This document shows positions 1-6,401 of a stretch of 20,717 bases of DNA, piece by piece. The notes under the pieces are model-generated. The model had not been told where the DNA came from and ran no database searches. It saw nothing but the letters and a program-made list of their open reading frames with translations. The stretch covers positions 1-20,717 of the forward strand of contig JAHWHE010000026.1 of assembly GCA_019323495.1 (NCBI GenBank). Direction: 5' to 3'. Origin of the DNA: Candidatus Woesearchaeota archaeon (GTDB lineage Archaea; Nanobdellota; Nanobdellia; Woesearchaeales; WJKV01). The first letter of the stretch is position 1; every line of letters starts with the position of its first letter. Position numbers and translations under genes: made by a program.

Positions 1-541
1 AATCGCATTGTACAACAAAACTCGGATTTATCAGATACAATGGATCTGAACTAATATTAATGCTGCTGAAAGGATACGAAATCAATTTCTTTTCAGCAAG
101 ATCAAAAGAAATGTCAGCAGAAGACAGTTCAGGCAGTGGAAATTCTTTATAATTTTTAATATAAGGATTAATTAATTTGACAAACACAGTGCTCAAACCT
201 GACGAAATGGACTGTTCAGTGGGATAGCACTCTTTGTCTTCGCTTTTCCATAAATAATACAGGCCGTTCTTTCCGCAGGCGCTATAGTGCCCGTCATATT
301 CAAACAAAAATAAGGATTTTCCCATTACTGCGCGGGATGAAAGGTCAAGATAAAGCTTGACAGCCTCGCCTTTTTCGTATTGCTGGACAAGAATGAATTC
401 TTTCTCGCCAACTAATTGGGTCACGACCCCGATAGAGCCTCCTAATTTGAAATATGCATATGCAAAAACAAAAGTGGCCATGACTACCAAAAAGAAGCTC
501 AAGATTGCTTTCTTGTTTTTTCTCAATCTCACGAAACTCAT
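1..541 (-). CDS. Membrane-tethered protein, 3'-truncated at window edge
   Basis: Start ATG 541 overlaps the previous stop by four bases. The frame has no stop before the left edge, giving at least 180 residues. It begins MSFVRLRKNKKAILSFFLVV, again K-N-K-K-A followed by a membrane helix (about 13-33). The exported part starts GGSIGVVTQLVGEKEFILVQ, then QYEKGEAVKLYLDLSSRAVM; a G-E-x-x-F ... Y-x-x-G-E ... Y-x-D pattern of this kind occurs in DPANN proteins that I know only as hypothetical. Cysteines appear in YSACGKNG, KECYPTEQ and near the edge (VVQCD). An enzyme domain could follow outside the window; nothing catalytic is visible here. Confidence 0.85.
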   Translation of the reverse strand, partial: MSFVRLRKNKKAILSFFLVVMATFVFAYAYFKLGGSIGVVTQLVGEKEFILVQQYEKGEAVKLYLDLSSRAVMGKSLFLFEYDGHYSACGKNGLYYLWKSEDKECYPTEQSISSGLSTVFVKLINPYIKNYKEFPLPELSSADISFDLAEKKLISYPFSSINISSDPLYLINPSFVVQCD

Positions 542-1155
542 GATTTTTCACCCAATGCAAAAACGAATAATGCTTCTTTCTGCACACCCCTCGATTGGAA
601 AGGTATCTGCTTGAAAACGAACATTTGCTCAAAACCCTCCCATCTGGGCTTGGTACCTTGCAAAGCGATGTTGAGCAGCTGCTTGCTGTTCAGATCAACT
701 ATCTGCTGCGGCTTGTTGTCTTTGGTGATCAGCAATTCGTATGCTGCTTTTTCCTTGTAATAATCCGTGATTTTTTGTTTTTCGCTGTTTCCAGAACTGT
801 CAGGCAAGAGCTCCCACACCATCACATGCCAGAATTTCTCCTTGAACGGCAAAAATAATTTATTGGTTTCGTCAGTAATGTCGTTGAAGGTCTGGTTTTC
901 CGCAGATAACAGCATCAAGTCATAGACAGTCATGCTCTTGTCAAAACTGGTAGGCGTCTTTAGATATGCTGACGCAGAAATCTCGTTTGAAAAATACAAG
1001 TAATTGCTGTCTAATTTGTATTCCAATATCGCAGCCATATACGAGAATAATACTATGAATATGATAAACAATATCAGATAATAGAGCACAGACGCGACTA
1101 ACTCAAACACATTCGATATCGCCCCGGTTTTGTTTTTTAAAATCTTTAATTTCAT
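538..1155 (-). CDS. Pilin-like membrane protein, 205 residues
   Basis: N terminus MKLKILKNKTGAISNVFELV: N-K-T-G-A followed by a long membrane helix (about 20-43). The exported region (44-205) contains YLKTPTSFDKSMTVYDLMLL, WHVMVWELLPDSSG, YELLITKDNKPQQIVDL and a closing strand EALFVFALGEKS. There are no cysteines. The pattern of short charged N terminus, one helix, and a mixed alpha/beta extracellular domain matches the preceding gene, so both may be minor pilin-like subunits. It lies ten bases after the preceding stop, and its TGA overlaps the next ATG (ATGA), implying coupled translation. Function unknown. Confidence 0.86.
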   Translation of the reverse strand: MKLKILKNKTGAISNVFELVASVLYYLILFIIFIVLFSYMAAILEYKLDSNYLYFSNEISASAYLKTPTSFDKSMTVYDLMLLSAENQTFNDITDETNKLFLPFKEKFWHVMVWELLPDSSGNSEKQKITDYYKEKAAYELLITKDNKPQQIVDLNSKQLLNIALQGTKPRWEGFEQMFVFKQIPFQSRGVQKEALFVFALGEKS

Positions 1156-1165
1156 TTTTTCTCAA

Positions 1166-1678
1166 TCATCTTTTTGGAACTATTAATTCAATCGAAAGAT
1201 ACGCAGGGATTAATTCTCCGCTCTGCGCCTTTTTCAGCACATACATGTCCTGGATTAACTGCCTGGGGCTTCCTCTTCCTTTGCCCCCTGCTTTTGGGTA
1301 CAAACGATCGTACCATTTCTTGTGCCAGTATGCCTCATTAAGAACGCCCGCCTGATCGATTAAAGTAAGTTTTGCAGCAGGAAGCTCGACATTCTCTGAC
1401 ATGTTTATCTGCATACTGCTGTCTAGAATAATGTCATTGAAATTATCCATATCGATTATGCCAGGAAACTGCCTGTCTATCTCTGAATCATAATACAAAA
1501 TGCCGCTCTTTGAATACAGCATGTTCTGCAAATATGAATATGCTTCTGCGCTGCTCGTATCAGTGCTTCTTTGCACTGTTTGCTTTGCTAGGAACACAAA
1601 AGACAGGATTATGATTAATAAAAATGCAAGTTCGAGTAATTTGAAGATCTGGTTGAATGTAAAACCTTTTTTATTCAT
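1166..1678 (-). CDS. Pilin-like membrane protein, 170 residues
   Basis: ATG 1678 gives MNKKGFTFNQIFKLLELAFL, one base after the preceding stop; an ATG nine bases upstream (1687) would overlap that gene. NKKGF followed by FNQIFKLLELAFLLIIILSF matches the class III-like plan, with a glutamate in the early helix. The exported part contains a helix (SAEAYSYLQNMLYSKSGILY), a segment DRQFPGIIDMDNF and a C-terminal strand AYLSIELIVPKR. There are no cysteines, unlike most neighbours. Similar DPANN proteins (L-x-S-x-x-G ... R-x-P-G-I-I-D) are, as far as I recall, only hypothetical. Function unknown. Confidence 0.86.
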   Translation of the reverse strand: MNKKGFTFNQIFKLLELAFLLIIILSFVFLAKQTVQRSTDTSSAEAYSYLQNMLYSKSGILYYDSEIDRQFPGIIDMDNFNDIILDSSMQINMSENVELPAAKLTLIDQAGVLNEAYWHKKWYDRLYPKAGGKGRGSPRQLIQDMYVLKKAQSGELIPAYLSIELIVPKR

Positions 1679-1679
1679 C

Positions 1680-2618
1680 CTAAACATAGTGCGACCTCAC
1701 ACTGTTCGCAATTGCATTTGCATAATTTCCAGGACCTAAATATAGTGCGACTGTGATTGAAGACGGATTATTTCTTATATACTGGTCATCCTGCTGTTTG
1801 ATAGTCTTTATCCCTGTCTCTCTTGACAATAGGCACGCAAGCTTTTTATTTTCTCTTGTTGGATTTCCTATTACTATTTCTTCTTCTTTTTTACCATGCA
1901 TGCCGTGAATGCTTATGAAAATATCTCCTGCAGTAGAATCCCTTTCTGTCTGTGTAACATAAATGTCTTTGTCCCGCGTCATCAAAATAGAGGCGCCGGC
2001 AGCCAATTGCCCGCCCAATGCTGTGAATAAATTCTTTCCTTCCTGTAAGTTCTTGTTTTTATCGTCATTTTCTTTTATCCCGTCATCATTTCCCCCTCTT
2101 CCTGGATCAATCACGATCTTTTTTCCGCTGAAATCCGCCCTGGTGTCGTACTGCAAATACTGCATGCAGTCCAGCTCTTGAATAGTATAGTAAGAAGGCA
2201 GGGTTGCTGCAAATATCTTGTCATAATTCAATAACTGGGCTTGCGTGATGTTTTCAGCCGGCTTGAAATCAAAATCCCTCTTGTTAAGATGATAGAATTT
2301 CGAGGGAAACAAGTACTTTAGCACATCAGGCTTGCTTTCTGTATCTTTTAATGCGACAGTCAGGAAGACAGGCCCTATGTCAAACTTTGCTTCTTCTGAA
2401 ATATAATAATCATAAACCAGAATTCCGGGGGCGCCCATTCCGGTTGCTATCAAAAAACTAACATCCTTGACATAATAGTCTTGTTTCAGAACCAGTCCTT
2501 TTGCAAGACCATTGGTGTATCTGACAGCGACAACAGTAAAAATAACTACGACAATAAGACTGAATATCATAAACAATTGTTCTCCTATTATGCCTCTTTT
2601 TCCAGAAAATATCCTCAT
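1680..2618 (-). CDS. Membrane-anchored amidase_3-like protein, probably catalytically inactive
   Basis: ATG 2618 (312 residues) is preferred over GTG 2627. After MRIFSGKRGIIGEQLFMIFS a single helix (about 13-33) anchors the protein. Residues 166-312 resemble N-acetylmuramoyl-L-alanine amidase (amidase_3, zinc-dependent): KKIVIDPGRGGNDDGIK, then LQEGKNLFTALGGQLAAGA, SILMTRDKDIYVTQTERD and GDIFISIHGMHGKK. In active enzymes the motifs are DPGHGG, a metal-binding Glu, SIHAN and a catalytic Glu in a late V-E-x-G-F strand. Here the first His is Arg (R174), E193 and H238 can be matched, and the late strand reads VALYLGPGNY with no Glu at the expected place. DPANN archaea have no classical peptidoglycan, so a binding or structural role is more likely than hydrolysis. 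The alignment was made by eye. Confidence 0.75.
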   Translation of the reverse strand: MRIFSGKRGIIGEQLFMIFSLIVVVIFTVVAVRYTNGLAKGLVLKQDYYVKDVSFLIATGMGAPGILVYDYYISEEAKFDIGPVFLTVALKDTESKPDVLKYLFPSKFYHLNKRDFDFKPAENITQAQLLNYDKIFAATLPSYYTIQELDCMQYLQYDTRADFSGKKIVIDPGRGGNDDGIKENDDKNKNLQEGKNLFTALGGQLAAGASILMTRDKDIYVTQTERDSTAGDIFISIHGMHGKKEEEIVIGNPTRENKKLACLLSRETGIKTIKQQDDQYIRNNPSSITVALYLGPGNYANAIANSVRSHYV

Positions 2619-2637
2619 TTCAACCACTGAATGTATT

Positions 2638-3342
2638 CTATTTAACTCCTGCAGCTCCAGCAGCAGCGCCTACTTTGCCTCCTGCAGCAGTTGCGGTCTG
2701 CGCAATCGTAATCCTTGGCAGCACTTTCAGGTTTTCGCACGCTTTCAAGCCCAAAGTACTGCCTTCCTGTATCCTAATGGCCCAATTTCCAGGACTTCCT
2801 GTCCTTTCAAGTATCCATGTCTCAACTCCCCCTTCATCTCCAAAATAATTCAAGTCGTCCCAGCTGCCTTTTCTGAAAAAATAATAACTCTTTACATTCT
2901 CAACGATCTTGTGTTCTAGCCTTGTCTTGCCCAAACACATGTCAGTACCAGGCCCCCACGTATTTCTCTTCAGCCACCCTCCCTGGTCGCAGATCACAAG
3001 ACAGCTGTATGCGAGCGGACAGACAGTAGGTTCTGGTCGGTTGTACTTCCTGCTCTTGTCTCTTGCAGCACCAAAGCCTATCAATGCCTCATTATTCTGC
3101 AATGCAAAATTTATGTAGCACTTAGATATATTATAGCCTTGGGTATAAGTATTATTTACCAAGATCTCGCTTGCGTCTGCCAGCGATTTCAAGCTTATTT
3201 CTGCACCCTGTGTTGGATTGAAAGAGCTGTATATCTTTGTCCCCAAAGTAAAGATGACGAACGCAATGATGATTACCAAAACTAGAAGCCCTAATTCTTT
3301 AATGAACCACTCTAATTGTGCTTTCTTTTTGATTTGTTTCAT
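2638..3342 (-). CDS. Membrane-tethered cysteine-containing protein with Ala/Gly-rich end, 234 residues
   Basis: N terminus MKQIKKKAQLEWFIKELGLL: KKKAQ followed by a membrane helix (about 17-34), a K-K-A variant of the neighbours' motif. The exported domain has cysteines at about 75 (SKCYINFA), 108, 114 and 118 (VCPLAYSCLVICDQGG), 136 and 202. The combination of an LIGFG strand followed by a C-P-x4-C-x3-C cluster recurs in DPANN hypothetical proteins, in my recollection. The last 19 residues (TATAAGGKVGAAAGAAGVK) are low-complexity and likely disordered. The start is ATG, 23 bases after the previous stop. No enzyme motif recognised. Confidence 0.87.
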   Translation of the reverse strand: MKQIKKKAQLEWFIKELGLLVLVIIIAFVIFTLGTKIYSSFNPTQGAEISLKSLADASEILVNNTYTQGYNISKCYINFALQNNEALIGFGAARDKSRKYNRPEPTVCPLAYSCLVICDQGGWLKRNTWGPGTDMCLGKTRLEHKIVENVKSYYFFRKGSWDDLNYFGDEGGVETWILERTGSPGNWAIRIQEGSTLGLKACENLKVLPRITIAQTATAAGGKVGAAAGAAGVK

Positions 3343-3365
3343 AGTTCATGTTGTTCTGATTTAGA

Positions 3366-3653
3366 CTATTTCGGTTTTTCTTTGACCAGGACGCAAAGCT
3401 CTTCTCTTCTGTTGTCCTCAGCAGCTGTTTTGCAGAACTCTACACACTCATCATATCCCATCTGGTTCTGGTTCAAGCAAGCAGCCTTGTATTCTATTGG
3501 ATTTGTTATTGCATCGAGCCGCTGCTCTCCTTTATGAACCTGTCTAGAAAAAATAGCAATAATAACGACCAAAGTGATGGCAGCTATTATCAGAATTACG
3601 ATTACACTTAATGGCAGTCCCTGCCCTTTTCTATTCACTCTCTTTTTCCCCAT
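3366..3653 (-). CDS. Small pilin-like protein with four cysteines, 95 residues
   Basis: ATG 3653 gives MGKKRVNRKGQGLPLSVIVI; an in-frame TTG two codons upstream is less likely. RKGQ is followed by a membrane helix (about 13-36). The exported tail (37-95) has four cysteines (about 59, 70, 74, 87) in KAACLNQNQMGYDECVEFC and EELCVLV, compatible with a small helical hairpin held by two disulfides. It shares the RGQGL-LSV start and GY-x-x-C motif with the preceding 103-residue protein, so the two are probably paralogues. It is the first gene after a terminator and its own TATA box. Function unknown. Confidence 0.85.
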   Translation of the reverse strand: MGKKRVNRKGQGLPLSVIVILIIAAITLVVIIAIFSRQVHKGEQRLDAITNPIEYKAACLNQNQMGYDECVEFCKTAAEDNRREELCVLVKEKPK

Positions 3654-3679
3654 TTTCAATGCAAATTAAATAATTTAGA

Positions 3680-3687
3680 TATATAAA
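3680..3687 (-). promoter_or_regulatory. TATA box for the downstream six-gene unit
   Basis: The minus strand reads CCTTTATATATC; the TTTATATA core is centred about 30 bases before the ATG at 3653. The predicted start of transcription lies within a few bases of that ATG, and no Shine-Dalgarno motif is present, so the first gene is probably translated from a leaderless or very short leader. Confidence 0.62.
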
Positions 3688-3719
3688 GGTTGTGATAAGA
3701 AAAAGAAGAAAAAGAAAAA
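3688..3719 (-). terminator. T-rich archaeal terminator
   Basis: Directly after the TAA at 3720 the minus strand runs TTTTTCTTTTTCTTC and then TTTTTCTTATC. Runs of T without a hairpin are the usual intrinsic termination signal in archaea. It lies immediately before the TATA box of the next unit. Confidence 0.6.
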
Positions 3720-4031
3720 TTAGCCTCTTGATTTGAGAGAGGCAACAATCGCGTCTGTTGCGCAGCACGAATATACATCAGGATTGGCACATGTGTAGCC
3801 CATTCCTCCAATGTCTGTCATCCCCAGATCAGGGTCGTCGCAAGCTGCGTAACCTTGTTCATCCAAATTAATGCATTGCCCGCCGTTCTCAATACAACCT
3901 TTTTCGATCTTGGTTGTTATTTGTCCTGTTTTTCCAGTAAATATGACTGCAAGAACAACTAATACCAAGATTGCAAGAATTGCAATAATAATAACGCTCA
4001 ATGACAAGCCTTGTCCTCTTTTGTTCATCAT
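3720..4031 (-). CDS. Small pilin-like protein with six-cysteine tail, 103 residues
   Basis: N terminus MMNKRGQGLSLSVIIIAILA: KRGQ followed by a membrane helix (about 11-32), the class III-like plan. The exported tail is short but holds six cysteines (about 46, 53, 64, 81, 89, 90) in the order C-x6-C-x10-C-x16-C-x7-CC with many glycines. This suggests a small disulfide-stapled domain. It is a close relative in layout of the next gene, sharing NR/KRGQGL-LSV and a GY-x-x-C motif. Start overlaps the preceding stop (ATGA). A T-rich stretch follows the TAA stop and probably ends this three-gene unit. Confidence 0.86.
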   Translation of the reverse strand: MMNKRGQGLSLSVIIIAILAILVLVVLAVIFTGKTGQITTKIEKGCIENGGQCINLDEQGYAACDDPDLGMTDIGGMGYTCANPDVYSCCATDAIVASLKSRG

Positions 4032-4276
4032 AGCAACACCTCGTTATACTCTCTTAATATTGGTATTTTGGCATCTCTACTATTTAAATCTTTTGTATAG
4101 CCAAAACCCTGAATTTCATAATAATCTGCACCCATTGTTTGCTTTTCCAATGTCTTTTTCAGGAATTCGTCACTGCCTGCGCTCGCCTCAAACAATTTCG
4201 GCAAAAAAACATATAAAACCACAATTAGTATGATTATTCCTATGATGATTGAGATGATAATGTTTATTGTTTTCAT
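4028..4276 (-). CDS. Small single-span membrane protein, 82 residues
   Basis: Begins MKTINIIISIIIGIIILIVV, a membrane helix with almost no basic leader; a TTG two codons upstream (4282) also opens the frame but ATG 4276 is the better start, two bases after the preceding stop. The remaining residues (about 28-82, LPKLFEASAGSDEFLKKTLE ... YNEVLL) are predicted outside the cell or periplasm-like space. There are no cysteines. Its TGA overlaps the ATG of the next gene in an ATGA arrangement, indicating translational coupling. It lacks the K-K-G motif of its neighbours, so it may be an ordinary signal-anchored protein. Function unknown. Confidence 0.8.
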   Translation of the reverse strand: MKTINIIISIIIGIIILIVVLYVFLPKLFEASAGSDEFLKKTLEKQTMGADYYEIQGFGYTKDLNSRDAKIPILREYNEVLL

Positions 4277-4278
4277 TT

Positions 4279-4431
4279 TCAAAACGGACCCTTGCCCCAG
4301 ATTTCAGTCATCAATTTTCCTTTGGACGCAAGTATTGCTATCAATACTATTAAAGTGGCAATTATTATTATGATTATGATGATGGTGCTGACACTCAAAT
4401 CTCCTTTTTTTCCTTTTTTCACAATGTCCAT
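4279..4431 (-). CDS. 50-residue pilin-like microprotein with polyisoleucine helix
   Basis: A short complete frame, MDIVKKGKKGDLSVST followed by eight isoleucines and ATLIVLIAILASK, ending in EIWGKGPF and TGA. The basic start with KKGKKGD followed directly by a membrane helix (about 14-36) is the same class III-like plan as its neighbours, and DLSVST-I resembles GLSLSV-I and GLPLSV-I in the two next small proteins. It has its own TATA box 27-34 bases upstream and is followed two bases later by the next ATG, both good signs of a real gene. The isoleucine run is encoded by mixed ATC, ATA and ATT codons, so it is a protein-level feature. Function unknown. Confidence 0.75.
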   Translation of the reverse strand: MDIVKKGKKGDLSVSTIIIIIIIIATLIVLIAILASKGKLMTEIWGKGPF

Positions 4432-4457
4432 CTTAGCCCAAATAAAATGAAAATTGT

Positions 4458-4465
4458 TATATAAA
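4458..4465 (-). promoter_or_regulatory. TATA box, probably driving a leaderless or near-leaderless transcript
   Basis: The minus strand reads TTTATATA, centred about 30 bases before the ATG of the 50-residue gene at 4431, within a 57-base AT-rich gap. An archaeal start site about 26 bases downstream falls within a few bases of the ATG. No Shine-Dalgarno motif is present, which agrees with leaderless initiation. Confidence 0.6.
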
Positions 4466-4488
4466 TATATCTATAATTTCAAATCCTG

Positions 4489-5292
4489 CTATTCTTCTAA
4501 AATCTCGCACAGATTCTGCAGCTCTCCTTTTTTATAAGGAACGAGAACAGTCTGCCCCCACCATTCTGCTCCTATGCTTTTGCCGAACATCAAGCCAAGA
4601 CCCCCGTACCAGACCTTGCCTATGACGCTTTCAGCCCTCTGCGCTTTCAGCAGCAGATAGCTTTGTGCGAAAAATGAAGGATCCTTTGTATAAACAAAAA
4701 CAGCAGCATACGGTTTGCTGGTATCAACTATTGTTCCGGGAAAGATGTTATTTGCATAGATTTCTTTTGTGTCTTCATCAATGTGGGTGCCCTGCAGGAA
4801 TTCAAAGTACGAGACAGGCTCTGCTGTCAAAGAAAACTTTCTTGATACATTGTTCCTGGAAAGATAGCCTCCCATGTCAGTTATAGGCTTGACTTTTTTG
4901 CTGAACTCGAAAACATAGCACACATTGCAGTAAGCCGCTTTGTCCTGCGAACCATAGACATCTGGATGGTGCTCGAACAGCTTCAATTCTCCTTCGCCAA
5001 AACGATCCCAGCAGCTTGCAAGCCCTTCGCTGATGACATATCTTGCATCGTCATTCTCATTTATTTCTATATAAGTAGTAGGACAGTCTATCAAATCTGC
5101 AAGCCAAACACCTTCGCTCTTTGCTGCCAGTTCAACGCTCACCTTGCACTTGGTGTCTGCAATGATTTTTTCTCCTGCTTCTGCAGTTTTTTCTCCGAAA
5201 GGAAGAAATATTATCAGGATAAAAACTATCAAAATCAATACGACTATCAAAGCCAATCCGTGCTTCACAACTGCTTTCTTGTTCATTTTCAT
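4489..5292 (-). CDS. Cysteine-rich membrane-tethered protein, 267 residues, paralogue of upstream gene
   Basis: The frame could open at 5334, but that would overlap the upstream gene by 35 bases; ATG 5292 gives MKMNKKAVVKHGLALIVVLI, matching the N-terminal plan of the neighbours, seven bases after the preceding stop. One membrane helix (about 12-31). Cysteines at 49, 70, 94 (ASCWDRFGEGEL), 122 and 125 (YCNVCYVFEF) and 262. These align one-to-one with cysteines 54, 77, 120, 147, 150 and 311 of the upstream protein. The C terminus is VLVPYKKGELQNLCEILEE. A CxxC in an exported domain may be a structural disulfide or a metal/redox site; I cannot tell which. It ends the first long run of genes; a new promoter follows. 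Confidence 0.87.
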   Translation of the reverse strand: MKMNKKAVVKHGLALIVVLILIVFILIIFLPFGEKTAEAGEKIIADTKCKVSVELAAKSEGVWLADLIDCPTTYIEINENDDARYVISEGLASCWDRFGEGELKLFEHHPDVYGSQDKAAYCNVCYVFEFSKKVKPITDMGGYLSRNNVSRKFSLTAEPVSYFEFLQGTHIDEDTKEIYANNIFPGTIVDTSKPYAAVFVYTKDPSFFAQSYLLLKAQRAESVIGKVWYGGLGLMFGKSIGAEWWGQTVLVPYKKGELQNLCEILEE

Positions 5293-5299
5293 ATTAATA

Positions 5300-6247
5300 T
5301 CAATATAATTGCGCACAATGCTTCTCAGCCTCATCAGCAGGAATGATTATGGTATTTGTACTATATGTCTGGTCTTCTATCAAAGTATGCAGCACTCCTG
5401 CACCATAACCCGCCTTTGAACCAACTGCCGCCCCAGCACCTAGGCCAACAACACAACCTATCAAACTAAAAGGCGGGATCGGGATCATCAGTGATCCTGC
5501 CAGACAACCTGCTACATGCCCTCCTGCGCCGCCCAATAATCCAAGCCCAACAGAATACACTGTTGTTCGTGTTTGGGTGTCTGTTGATGTTATTGCCCAC
5601 ACAACGCTGTAAGATACAGGCTTCCCGTCCCTATCGAGCCTAAAGTCAGGGAATTCCTTGTCTTGCAGTCCAAGCAATTGATTGTACGGCACATCTATTC
5701 CAACATCCTTATAATTGTGAGTCCTCAAGTGCTTGTTGAACTGGTCTATTGTCCCCCCATATTTTTTTAAAATATCAGAATCAATATCGATTGTTGCACA
5801 AATCACGCATCTTGACTGTCCTGATGATTCGAACGGCGAGAACGGATTGTACAAGGATTTTCCGTCTTCCCCGCCCATCTGCCAGAAACAGCCCCCAAGC
5901 TCGTCTGCATACGCATCTCTTAACTCTTCCTTGCTCGTTATGCTTTTTTCTATTCTGTTGTCTTTCTGGGCAATCTCGAACTTTTTGTCTGGCTTTAAGG
6001 TCACAAACCTTGTATAGCAGTTCAAGCCCAGAGGGCTGGGCGTCTTCAATACCTTTGTATCTGCCATCGCCTTGACGCTCGTCCTGCACAAATATCTGTC
6101 TACTTTGTCAACCGTACTTTTGCTCTTCGGTATAAAGAAATAATATGATATAATCAAGCCAAAGATGGCCAGGATAATCAATGCTAGCGCTGTGAGAGCC
6201 ATCAATCCTTTCTTTTTCTTTCTTATTTGCAACTTTGTTGTTATCAT
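5300..6247 (-). CDS. Cysteine-rich membrane-tethered protein with glycine-rich C-terminal hairpin, 315 residues
   Basis: Basic N terminus (IRKKKKGLMALTAL) followed by a membrane helix (about 15-38). The exported region has cysteines at about 54, 77, 120, 147 and 150 (RCVIC), then 248, 265 and 311. The region from 233 to 287 is glycine/alanine-rich and hydrophobic (VGLGLLGGAGGHVAGCLAGS, then FSLIGCVVGLGAGAAVG), which could be two further membrane segments forming a hairpin. The C terminus is NTIIIPADEAEKHCAQLY. It is a diverged paralogue of the next gene: six cysteines align in order with similar spacing, and both have a tryptophan near C120 and a KP-beta-strand segment. The glycine-rich insertion is missing from the neighbour. 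Family unknown to me; no catalytic motif. Confidence 0.88.
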   Translation of the reverse strand: MITTKLQIRKKKKGLMALTALALIILAIFGLIISYYFFIPKSKSTVDKVDRYLCRTSVKAMADTKVLKTPSPLGLNCYTRFVTLKPDKKFEIAQKDNRIEKSITSKEELRDAYADELGGCFWQMGGEDGKSLYNPFSPFESSGQSRCVICATIDIDSDILKKYGGTIDQFNKHLRTHNYKDVGIDVPYNQLLGLQDKEFPDFRLDRDGKPVSYSVVWAITSTDTQTRTTVYSVGLGLLGGAGGHVAGCLAGSLMIPIPPFSLIGCVVGLGAGAAVGSKAGYGAGVLHTLIEDQTYSTNTIIIPADEAEKHCAQLY

Positions 6248-6259
6248 TTTCGTATCTTT

Positions 6260-6385
6260 CTATCCAAATGCTTGGAAAATCTTTGTTGCCAGCAAAGACA
6301 ATATTATCAAACCAAAAAGGGTTACCAGTATTATCAACAATGCCCTCAATGACAATGCTGCTTTTTTATTTTTCATCTTCATCAT
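6260..6385 (-). CDS. 41-residue single-span membrane microprotein
   Basis: A short frame fills the gap between two longer genes. It reads MMKMKNKKAALSLRALLIIL and ends TKIFQAFG before TAG. It has the local signature K-N-K-K-A-A followed by a hydrophobic helix (about 15-34), just like its neighbours, but lacks an extracellular domain. Any of three ATGs (6385, 6382, 6376) could be the start; none has a good Shine-Dalgarno motif. It fits the spacing of the operon exactly (16 bases after the previous stop, 12 before the next start), which supports a real gene. It could be a minor pilin-like subunit or an assembly partner. Confidence 0.65.
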   Translation of the reverse strand: MMKMKNKKAALSLRALLIILVTLFGLIILSLLATKIFQAFG

Positions 6386-6401
6386 TTTTAATTCTTAATA
6401 A

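Noticed and set aside
345..632. Alternative minus-strand frame overlapping the left-most two genes
   Set aside because: It overlaps two well-supported genes joined by an ATGA overlap and its product is a shift-frame translation without recognisable features.
1680..2618. A functional peptidoglycan amidase acquired from bacteria
   Set aside because: The first zinc ligand is Arg instead of His and the late catalytic Glu is not found, so activity cannot be claimed.
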